Both the position numbers and the translations under genes were made by a program. Below, piece after piece: positions 1 to 7,147 of a DNA stretch of 26,709 bases (within the stretch, counting starts at the first letter, position 1; the number at the start of each line of letters is the position of its first letter). The notes under the pieces are model-generated. The model ran no database searches. It saw only the letters and a list, made by a program, of their open reading frames with translations, and was not told the origin of the DNA. The DNA is from Solirubrobacterales bacterium (GTDB lineage: Bacteria > Actinomycetota > Thermoleophilia > Solirubrobacterales > Solirubrobacteraceae): NCBI GenBank assembly GCA_016215085.1, contig JACRMD010000082.1, forward strand, positions 1-26,709, in the 5' to 3' direction.

Positions 1-75
1 TGGGCCCCGCGGTCCGAGACGACCAGCTCCCCCAAGATGATCGACAAGGAGGTCGGCGAGCTCGTCGCGGCCTGA
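1..75 (+). CDS. 3' end of an unidentified gene (partial)
   Basis: The window opens inside a reading frame that stops at TGA 73–75. The visible tail is 24 residues and ends MIDKEVGELVAA. This is too short to assign to a family and I do not recognise it. Codons have mostly G/C third positions. The gap to the TTG start of the next gene is 58 nt, so the two could be co-transcribed. The same frame stays open and codon-like after the stop, up to about 130 (NPFTDEKSTELLHHVLGLD), which hints that the true junction with the next gene may not be a clean intergenic gap. Confidence 0.4.
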   Translation, partial: WAPRSETTSSPKMIDKEVGELVAA

Positions 76-133
76 GCAGCCAACCCCTTCACCGACGAGA
101 AGAGCACCGAACTCCTACACCACGTCCTGGGAC

Positions 134-2180
134 TTGACTCGCCAGTTCGAGGTCGACGACCTGAAGGACTTCATCGTCATCGCTGGTCCGAATGGCTCTG
201 GCAAGTCATGTGTCTTCGACGCTATCCGCCTCCTGAAGTCAGCGTATGGCGGCTACTCGCAGGACGAGCACATGCAGTGGTTCAATGAGTTCGCGATTAA
301 TCCGCGGGACGCGACTGCCGTCCATCGCATCTTCCGAGACGCGAACAGACCGGTTCTGATCGAGGGGACGATCGAGTTCGCCCCCTCGGAGCGCGAGTTC
401 CTTCGTGTGCATGGGGCCGAGCTCATCTGGCCTATCGCTTGGCAGCGGGTCACCGGGCAGGCGCCTCGACTACTCGGAATTCAGTCGCGTAGCCATCGCG
501 GCAGACCTGTCGCAAAGGCGACCCGAGGTCGAGCGGCAGGTGGCGGCCATGCACCAGGATCTCGTCCAAGCGCTAGAGGAGGACACCCACGAACTCTCGG
601 TCGAAGTGCGTGCCGACGGCAGCCTGAACGTACAGCACTGCCCGCCTGCCTTTGTCTCGTTCCGCGCCTACGAGCCCGAGGACCTCGGGATCATCGAGTA
701 CCACAGCGCGTCACGCACGTACACGCGCCAGCCGGTTCAGGGCATCAACCTGGATCCGCAGAGCTTCGAGGACCAGCGCAGAACGCAGTCGCTCTACAAC
801 TGGCAGGGGAAGTATCAGAACGTCAAGACCGAGCTTGCCTCGGGCTATCTGCGTGCCCTCGTCGCCCGGCAGTCGGGCCAGGAGCCGGAAGGTGAGGACC
901 TCAACGAGACCCTCATGGAGCTCTTCCGGACGTTCTTCCCGGACAAGGTTTACGAAGGCGTGCAGCCAACGCCCAGCGGGGGCCTCGAGTTCCCGGTGCG
1001 GTTGCCCGGCGGGGAGACGCACGACATCGACGAGATGAGTTCCGGAGAGAAGGAGATCCTGTACGGCTACCTCCGGCTCCGGAACTCCACTCCTCGCGGT
1101 TCCGTCATCTTGCTCGACGAGCCCGAGCTACACCTCAACCCAAGTCTGCTTCAGGGATTTGCAGACTTCTACTACCGCCATCTTGGGGTCGCGCAAGGGA
1201 ATCAGCTCTGGATGGTGACGCACTCGGACACTCTGCTTCGCCAAGCTCTAGGCAACACGAACTACCGCATCTACCACATGCTTGGGGCTAGCACGTCAGC
1301 TGGCAACCAAGCGTCGGAGGTCCTGCTGGACGACGACCTTGAGCGCGTGGTTGTCGACTTGGTAGGCGATCTTGCTGGCTACCGGCCCCACGCGAAGGTA
1401 GTCGTGTTGGAAGGGTCCAGCGAGGACGGCTTCGACGAGAGGGTCGTGCGACGGTTGTTCCCAGAGGTCGCCAAGCGCGTTAACCTCGTAAGCGGCGGGC
1501 CGAAGCGTCGGGTCCGGGATCTGTACCGCGTGCTGAACGATGCCGCCACGACCGCCGGCCTCAGCAACCGGTTCTTCGCAATAACCGACAAGGACTCGGA
1601 GACGCACGCAACGGCCGAGATGCCGACGCAAGAGTTCTCGTGGCCGGTCTACCACATTGAGAACTTCCTGCTTGAGCCGACGGCCATCCGGCGCGCATGC
1701 GTCTCCCTCCTAGGAAGCGACCCCTTCGACAGCGATCAGCGGGTTCTCGACGCCTTGAAGGACAGCGCGGAAGAACTCGTCGACTCCTTGGTGCTCGAAC
1801 GCCTGCGGACGGAGGCCAACAACGAGCTGGTGAACGCAATCAACGTCGCGGGCGACCCCGAATCATCTGATCCTGCCCGTGCGCTGCTCCCGGCGATTAG
1901 TGCCTCCGTGGAGCGGGTGAAGGCTGTAGCGGCCGCTTGCACGGAGCAGGAGCTAGCGGTCCGCATGGAGGCACTTCGGGCGGAGTACGAAGGGGCCCTC
2001 GCATCCGACCGATGGATCTCCGATTTCCCTGGCCGCCGGATCCTTAAGCGCTTCGTCGGTAGCTGGCTAGACGGCGTTGCCTACGAGACATTTCGCAATG
2101 CCGTCATCGACAAGCTCGCTAGCGACGATGTGCGTCCGGAGGGGATGAGGTCAGTGCTTGATCGGGTCCTAGACGCATGA
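134..2180 (+). pseudogene. AAA ATPase fused to DUF4435/TOPRIM-like nuclease domain (AriAB/PARIS-like), frameshifted
   Basis: Two overlapping frames together encode one protein of about 680 residues. The first frame holds Walker A GPNGSGKS at about 18–25. The second holds a signature-like DEMSSGEKEI (about 300), Walker B VILLDEPELHLNP (about 322) and an H-loop THSD (about 362). A TOPRIM-like module follows: VVVLEGSSEDGFDE (about 422), the acidic pair in FFAITDKDSE (about 480) and YHIENFLLEP (about 506), the last typical of DUF4435. ABC-type AAA15 ATPase plus DUF4435 is the composition of AriA and AriB of PARIS anti-phage systems, which are fused in some systems. In that family the ATPase senses a phage trigger and releases the nuclease. 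The frame change lies between about 455 and 470 and fits one extra base. The start is TTG at 134 with no good ribosome site, and the usual N-terminal strand before Walker A is short, so the 5' end may also be damaged. A generic OLD-like ATPase–nuclease is the alternative. Confidence 0.7.
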
Positions 2181-2845
2181 GCGGCGTCTGTAAGGAGAGC
2201 CGGCTACAGCTCGGGTCGTCGGACGGTGCGCAGAACGGATCGAAGCGCTCCTCGGACCGCCGAGTCGTCCGCCGCGTGCTGGTCTTCCACGCCTACGTGC
2301 CAGGCTGGCCTCAGCGACCTCTTAGGCATCGCGCGCCGATGGACCGCGGCCCGCGCCTCGAGGCACCGCCTGGCGATGCGCGACGGCGCGGCCGGGCCGG
2401 CAAATTGGTCGGACCTAGGGAATCGCCATCGACGTCGTGCCCTGCCCCAGCACTAGGTCTGGCGTGCCGCCTCGTGCGGCTCCTCCTTCCGCGTGTTCTC
2501 GCAACCCTCGGCCCCGCACGCCGCCGGCCAGACGACGCGTCGTCGCGCTGTCGCTTCTGCCTCAAAGCGACAGCCCGGCGCGGTCGACGCCGCTGTTGGA
2601 CGCGTCCAGGGGCCACTTCGGCGCCGATCTTTCGCACGGTCGAGCTGAAAGAGCGCTCGCCACTCAGCGCACTCGCCGACCGACATGGATCCAATGGCTT
2701 CGCCGGACGAAGCAGCGCCTTCGATGGATTCCCGTCGGCTGTGTGCTCGCATGAGCAGTTTCGGTAGGCGTGCACCGCGCAGCGGTGTTCGATGCTCCGA
2801 TCGCGGCCCTTGACAGTTCGCTGGAGCTCAGAGAGGGTGGCCGCC
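2181..2845. other. 665-nt stretch with no recognisable gene
   Basis: No frame on either strand gives a protein I recognise. One plus-strand frame opens at ATG 2177, overlapping the preceding stop as ATGA, and runs to 2767. Its product is dominated by Arg, Pro and Ala and lacks hydrophobic-core patterning, so it looks like chance openness in GC-rich DNA. No tRNA-like T-loop, CRISPR repeat or clear inverted repeat was seen. A TTGACA at 2810–2815 resembles a -35 box, but no matching -10 lies at the right spacing. Confidence 0.5.
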
Positions 2846-4540
2846 GTGTTGGCTCTCAGACACGCGTTCGTTGCGCTGATCATTCTATGTACCACAGCGC
2901 TCGTCGCCCCTGTGGGCATCGCGATCTCGGCGCCTACCCCCGATCACAAGGCCGCCTGGAGCTTCGACACGTCCTATAACGTCGGCGGGCGCCTCCGACT
3001 GACGTTCGGCCGGGTCGTCAACCCGAAGCAGACGCGCGGGTTTCTGTTCGGCAGCGGAGATGGCGAGTTGGTGGCGGGTGAGGCGCTGGTAAGCGGCGCG
3101 ACGCTCTTCCGGCTCGGGCCCGACGGCGACTTGAAGTCGACCACCACAATCCGCGACGCGGTGGACGAAACGGGTCAACCGCACGACCGTACGAACGGTC
3201 TGGACGGTATGCCGGTAGCCATCGACACCTCGGGCGACACGTGGGTGACGTGCTGCTATTCGGGGCTGTCCCGCTTCCTGACGAACGGTACTCGGGACAC
3301 CGCATTCGGCCTCCAGACCCTCGGTCCGGAGTTCCCCCGCAGGCGCCGCCTGCCTCTCGTCGTGACCGCTGAACCAGCCGGCGGCGTTCTCGTGGGGTCG
3401 GCGCGCGAGTACCGCGAGGGCAAGTACGACCAAGGACGCGTTCAGCGCGTGATGCCTTCTGGAGAGGTCGATCACGGCTTTGGCGTCGACGGCACGCTGA
3501 ACCCCGGCTTCGTCCCAACTTGCATGGTCGCGCTTCCAGATGGCCGGATCCTCCTAGGCACCAAGAATGGGCTTGTCGCCTTCACCGGAACCGGCACGCC
3601 GGACGCGGACTTCGGGGAAGACGGACGCGTGACGCTTCCGGGCTCCGGCGAGAAATGGGCGATCGGCCGGGCGTCGCCCTCCTCCTGTGTGCTCTTGCCC
3701 AACGGATCCGTCGATGTGATTCAGTCCAAAGGCGCCGGCAGATGGCCGTCCGCCAGCCGCATTTCCCAGATCGACTCGACCGGCCGCGTCACGCACACCA
3801 GCTCAAGGCTCGATGGTGAGCCGACTTCCGTCACTGTCTTCGCGGATTCGGGTGTGGCCGTGGACGAGGAGCGGGGGCTCGGCGTGCTCACGGGGACGGG
3901 TACAGGCGAGGGCGACGGCTGGGTCGCGCATATCGAAGCGTTCGACGAGAGCCTTAGGCGGCAGCACCGGTTTGCCGGTAGCGACCGCGTGACAGTGAGT
4001 AACACACTTCATAATGTCAACGGGCAGACGCTGGTCTTGCCGACCGGAGATCTGTTGGCCGTTGTGGAGTCCACGCACCGGTCGCTCGACCTAGCTCGCA
4101 TTCGCCTTGGCCGACGGACTCCGCCAAGCGGAACGCCGCCTCGCACGGGTGACCCAGCGATCCGAATCGGTAAGGTCGACGTGTTCGGCGCTGCCTACGG
4201 CGGGGCGCCGAAGACGTACGGTGCCCTGCCGATCGCGCAAGTCAGCTATCGCTGCCCGCAGGAGTGCCAGCTCGGCACGCTGTCGTGGCGCTATGAGCGC
4301 CTCGGCAAGCGTCCGCGGACCGTCTTTGTGAGCGATCCGACTATCGTCACGGCAGCACGGCCGTTTCGGCTGCATGTCTCGACGGACCCGCCGTTCGGCA
4401 ACCCGCGCAACGACCTGTTCGGTGGCCGCTACCGGCTCACTGTTACGGCCACGGACGCTTACGGGCGTACGGCTTCTGCTCGAAGAACCTTCACAGTGCG
4501 GTGTCACCGTGAGGGTGGCTATCGGCGCTGCGGTCAGTGA
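2846..4540 (+). CDS. Secreted delta-60-repeat (beta-propeller-like) protein
   Basis: The product has 564 residues from GTG 2846. I chose this start because a GAGAGG ribosome site lies at 2831–2836 and it places a clean signal peptide (ALRHAFVALIILCTTALVAP) at the N-terminus; an ATG at 2792 would add 18 residues with no ribosome site. At least three units end in the delta-60 pattern of Asp followed by Phe-Gly: NGTRDTAFG (about 145), SGEVDHGFGVDG (about 207) and TGTPDADFGEDG (about 252). Lines such as ALPDGRILLGTKNGL are the matching beta-strand halves. The last 120 residues look like an Ig-like beta domain (RLTVTATDAYG) with four or more cysteines. It is expected to be exported and fold as a propeller; ligand and role are unknown. 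Codon use is less GC-biased than the downstream genes, matching the AAA ATPase before it and suggesting shared foreign origin. Confidence 0.8.
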   Translation: MLALRHAFVALIILCTTALVAPVGIAISAPTPDHKAAWSFDTSYNVGGRLRLTFGRVVNPKQTRGFLFGSGDGELVAGEALVSGATLFRLGPDGDLKSTTTIRDAVDETGQPHDRTNGLDGMPVAIDTSGDTWVTCCYSGLSRFLTNGTRDTAFGLQTLGPEFPRRRRLPLVVTAEPAGGVLVGSAREYREGKYDQGRVQRVMPSGEVDHGFGVDGTLNPGFVPTCMVALPDGRILLGTKNGLVAFTGTGTPDADFGEDGRVTLPGSGEKWAIGRASPSSCVLLPNGSVDVIQSKGAGRWPSASRISQIDSTGRVTHTSSRLDGEPTSVTVFADSGVAVDEERGLGVLTGTGTGEGDGWVAHIEAFDESLRRQHRFAGSDRVTVSNTLHNVNGQTLVLPTGDLLAVVESTHRSLDLARIRLGRRTPPSGTPPRTGDPAIRIGKVDVFGAAYGGAPKTYGALPIAQVSYRCPQECQLGTLSWRYERLGKRPRTVFVSDPTIVTAARPFRLHVSTDPPFGNPRNDLFGGRYRLTVTATDAYGRTASARRTFTVRCHREGGYRRCGQ

Positions 4541-4832
4541 CGGCGGCGTCGCCCATCCGCCTCGACGCACCCGGCCAACGTCAGGGGCAGTCGACCCGCG
4601 ATGCCCAGCCGTCTTGAGATGACTCGTTTAGGGCGGTGCGGTGCGTTCCACGCGTCCGTGCCGCGCTTGCCGAGTCGGCAGCACGGAGCGCGGCTTCTGC
4701 TTCCGCCTGAACTGGGTACTCGACGGGCTGGTCCCAGCGGGGCCGGGCGACTGCGGCAATGGCGCGCTTCTCACTCCCCATTCCGCCTCCCGCGCGATGC
4801 GAGGAACGGCAACCGGGGCCGCGCCACGCACA
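4541..4832. other. Convergent intergenic region, island-to-core boundary
   Basis: These 292 nt lie between two convergent genes. No coding frame is convincing on either strand and no hairpin followed by a T-run was seen. Base composition shifts across this gap from the more AT-tolerant segment on the left to the extreme GC on the right, so the boundary of the accessory segment probably falls here. No integrase, tRNA or obvious direct repeat marks it. Confidence 0.45.
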
Positions 4833-5615
4833 TCACCGCGGCGTGAGCTGATCGCCGACGCGGATGGTGCCGCCATCGACGATGTCGGCCCGCAGTCCGC
4901 CGCGGTGCACCAGCGGGCGGAGGATGCCGCCGTCGTTGAGGCGGTCGAGGTGGGCGCAGGGCTCGCAGAGGCGGCGGCCGCGGCAGCGGACCTCGCCGAG
5001 CGTGAACTCGCGGCCGACCAGCGCGTTGAGGTCGGTGCCGCGGACGACGACGTTGCGGCGGTGGTCGACGTCGCGCCCCAGGGACTCGAGCACCTCCGCG
5101 TCGACGAGCGTGAGGGCGCTGCCCGCGCGGCCCGACGCGAAGGTCCCGGCGCCGGCGGCGTAGCGGTCGCCCTCCAGTCCTGCGGGCGTGGCGACCGCCT
5201 CCTGCACCGTGACGGTCTGCGCCTCGGCGGCGGGCGCGAGGACCAGCGCCTCGACGACGCCCGTGCCGGCCTCGCCCGCCGCGGCAGGCGTCCACGTCGC
5301 CACGTCGAGGGGCGCGAGGACGAAGCCGTCGAGCACCTCGTCCTTCGTCCCCGCGGGGTCCCAGATCGGCCCCGACGGCACGCCGAACATCACGACCGCG
5401 CGGGGCTCGCCGTCCTCGCGCGACGGCCGGTGCGCGATCCAGGGACCGGCCCAGCTGAACGACGGCGCGTCCTCGACCGGCACCAGCCCGAGGCCGCGCT
5501 CGCCGAGCCACAGCCGCAGCTCGCCGGCGTCGAGCGGCACCTCGGCGGCGGGTGCGCCGGCAAGGTGCGCGACGCAGGCCGCGAACGTCGATGCCGCGGT
5601 GTGCCGACCGTCCAC
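4833..5615 (-). CDS. MOSC domain-containing protein
   Basis: 260 residues from GTG 5615. The C-terminal two thirds carry MOSC features: TPAGLEGDRYAAG (a glycine-rich start), the strand ALTLVDAEVLESLG, VVVRGTDLNALVGREF, and the cysteine-containing RCRGRRLCEPCAHLDRL that matches the conserved MOSC Cys region. MOSC domains in molybdenum-cofactor sulfurases and YiiM/YcbX proteins handle sulfur or molybdenum cofactor. Here the substrate is unknown. The first 95 or so residues form a separate domain (FSWAGPWIAHRP, VVMFGVPSGPIWDPAG) that I do not recognise. A TAGGAT hexamer ends 6 nt before the GTG, and the gene begins 15 nt after the RNase HI-like stop, so it could be read both from its own leaderless promoter and by read-through. 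Confidence 0.8.
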   Translation of the reverse strand: MDGRHTAASTFAACVAHLAGAPAAEVPLDAGELRLWLGERGLGLVPVEDAPSFSWAGPWIAHRPSREDGEPRAVVMFGVPSGPIWDPAGTKDEVLDGFVLAPLDVATWTPAAAGEAGTGVVEALVLAPAAEAQTVTVQEAVATPAGLEGDRYAAGAGTFASGRAGSALTLVDAEVLESLGRDVDHRRNVVVRGTDLNALVGREFTLGEVRCRGRRLCEPCAHLDRLNDGGILRPLVHRGGLRADIVDGGTIRVGDQLTPR

Positions 5616-5621
5616 GCCGGG

Positions 5622-5627
5622 ATCCTA
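5622..5627 (-). promoter_or_regulatory. Putative -10 (TAGGAT) of leaderless MOSC transcript
   Basis: On the minus strand TAGGAT is followed by 6 nt and then the GTG start. No Shine-Dalgarno sequence is present. The spacing puts the predicted transcription start on or next to the start codon. No convincing -35 was seen. Confidence 0.45.
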
Positions 5628-5629
5628 GG

Positions 5630-6151
5630 TCAGGTCCGCAGCACCTCGGCCACGAGCGCGTGCGCGCGCCCGTTGGCCTCGGCGGGGACCCAGGTGAACG
5701 CGACGGTGCCGATGCGCTCGGCCGCGTCGCGGACGTCGGCGCAGAGCTCGCGCAGCCGCGGGTTGGCCGGCTCGCGGCCGCCGGTCACGTGCTCGACGAC
5801 CAGCCGCGCGTCGCAGCGCGCGTCGACCCGGTCGAGCCCGAGGCGGCTCGCGTGCTCCAGGCCGGCGAGCAGCGCGCGGTACTCGGCGACGTTCGCCCCG
5901 GCCACGCCGATCGCCTCGCCGTGCGCGGCGAGCTCGGTGCCGTCGGCCGCGGCGATCACGTAGCCGATGGCGGCCGGGCCGGGGTTGCCGCGCGACCCGC
6001 CGTCGCTCGACAGGACCGCGAAGCCGGGGCGCGGGGCGCGGGGCGGCGGTCCCGTCCGGCGCCCGCTCGCCTTGGCCAGCGCGCGCCGCTCGGCGTCGCT
6101 GTTGGCACGGCCGTTGCGACGAGCGGGCCTGCGCCGCTGCGGGGCTCCCAT
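5630..6151 (-). CDS. Ribonuclease HI family protein
   Basis: 173 residues from ATG 6151. I prefer this start over a codon 27 nt upstream because TAGGGT lies 8 nt before it. An Arg/Ala-rich leader of about 43 residues precedes the RNase H fold. Acidic active-site positions are Asp50 in LSSDGGSRGNPGP, Glu90 in NVAEYRALLAGL and Asp114 in ARCDARLVVEHV. The fourth position, normally Asp in an N-x-x-A-D motif, is His164 here (NGRAHALV). The family cuts the RNA strand of RNA–DNA hybrids using two metal ions. In E. coli RNase HI, substitutions of the fourth Asp by His or Asn are known to retain activity, so this protein may still be active. It is co-directional with the MOSC gene downstream. The single-domain form differs from the longer actinobacterial RNase H–phosphatase fusions. 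Confidence 0.85.
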   Translation of the reverse strand: MGAPQRRRPARRNGRANSDAERRALAKASGRRTGPPPRAPRPGFAVLSSDGGSRGNPGPAAIGYVIAAADGTELAAHGEAIGVAGANVAEYRALLAGLEHASRLGLDRVDARCDARLVVEHVTGGREPANPRLRELCADVRDAAERIGTVAFTWVPAEANGRAHALVAEVLRT

Positions 6152-6159
6152 CACTGACG

Positions 6160-6165
6160 ACCCTA
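6160..6165 (-). promoter_or_regulatory. Putative -10 (TAGGGT) of RNase HI-like gene
   Basis: TAGGGT on the minus strand is followed by 8 nt and then the preferred ATG at 6151. It lies in the 23-nt gap after the upstream gene's stop. No ribosome site is visible, which fits a leaderless message. Confidence 0.45.
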
Positions 6166-6174
6166 CTCGCGCCG

Positions 6175-7070
6175 TCACAGCACGCGCACGACGCGCTCGC
6201 CGTCGACGAGCTCGATGTCCGCGTACGCGCCGATTCCGCCGTGCCGTCGTCGAACTCGACCGCGACCGAGAGGTAGTCGTGGGTGAAGAGCGTGTCCTCG
6301 GCCAGGCGGCTCGGGAGGCGGTCCATGCGCCAGCGCCAGCGCAGTGCCAGGGCCGGCGTCAGCGGCGAGCGCGCCTCGCGCCGGAGGATCTCGACGCGGC
6401 CCCGCGCGTCGGCGGCGATGCCGTCGGCGACGGTGACGTGCAGGCCGCCCAGCGGCAGCGTCGGATGCGGCGCCCAGCCCTCGGGCGGGGCGAGCGGCCG
6501 CGCCAGCCGCCGCGCCTCCTCGGCGCACAGCCCGCTGCGGTCCACGGCGGCCGCCGCCTCGAGCGCCTGCGCGACCGGCGTGCCCGGCGCCCACGCGGCG
6601 AGCACGACGTCGAACCCGCCGCCGAAGAGCGCACGCGGCAGCCGGTCGTAGACCACGCGCTCCTCGGGACCGTGCAGCTCCGCGGGCCACAGGCAGCAGA
6701 GCTCCACCTCACCGGCCGCCGGCGCCTCGGCGGTGTGGGTGCGCCCGGTGCCCTGCAGCGCCGGCGGCCGCCCGCCCGCGCGGACGCGCAGCTGCATCGC
6801 GGCGTCGAGGTGCGGCCCGCGCCGGCCGAACGCCCACGAGTCGCCGTGCGCCAGCCACGTCAGGCGCTCGCCCGCCTCCAGGGGCAGGCCGCTCGCGGTC
6901 CACGGCTCCCGCCGCGCGTCCAGGCGCACCCGCGCCACGCGCGCGCCCGCGCCCTCGAGCGCGGCGGTGCAGGAGCCGAGGTCGAGCTCCTCCGGCCGCG
7001 GCGGGACGGGCGCGCGGGCCTGGGCCAGCAGCGCCCGGCCGGTGACCGCGGCACGGCGCAGCAGGGGCAT
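6175..7070 (-). pseudogene. DUF3047-like protein with lectin-like N-terminus, disrupted near 6240
   Basis: From ATG 7070 the frame encodes about 278 residues. The first half is beta-rich (LPLEAGERLTWLAHGDSWAF, ending ELCCLWPAEL), reminiscent of a galactose-binding jellyroll. The second half ends LALRWRWRMDRLPSRL, then THDYLSVAVEFDDG, resembling DUF3047. Just after that motif the frame is wrong. The adjacent frame supplies a natural ending, GIGAYADIELVDGERVVRVL and a stop at 6175–6177. One missing base near 6240 would join them. In the DUF3047-like proteins I recall, several tens of residues separate these two motifs, so a larger loss is possible. Without a shift the original frame runs on through the RNase HI gene to 5625, with low-quality codons. 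Function of the family is unknown. Confidence 0.55.
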
Positions 7071-7147
7071 GGCGGCATTGTCGCCGCTGCGCGGCGCTCG
7101 GTTATGGCCCGCGACGCGACGGGGAACACCGTGGTCGGAGGCTTCCG

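Noticed and set aside
2177..2767. A coupled second gene after the AAA–DUF4435 gene
   Set aside because: The ATGA overlap is suggestive, but the product lacks hydrophobic-core pattern or any recognisable motif, and other frames look no worse.
2810..2815. TTGACA as a -35 box for the delta-60 gene
   Set aside because: No -10-like hexamer lies 16–19 nt downstream, and that position overlaps the ribosome site.
4641..5963. A plus-strand frame of 440 codons over the MOSC and RNase HI-like genes
   Set aside because: It is antisense to two genes with clear family motifs and is composed of Ala/Arg/Glu/Val repeats typical of GC-rich shadows.
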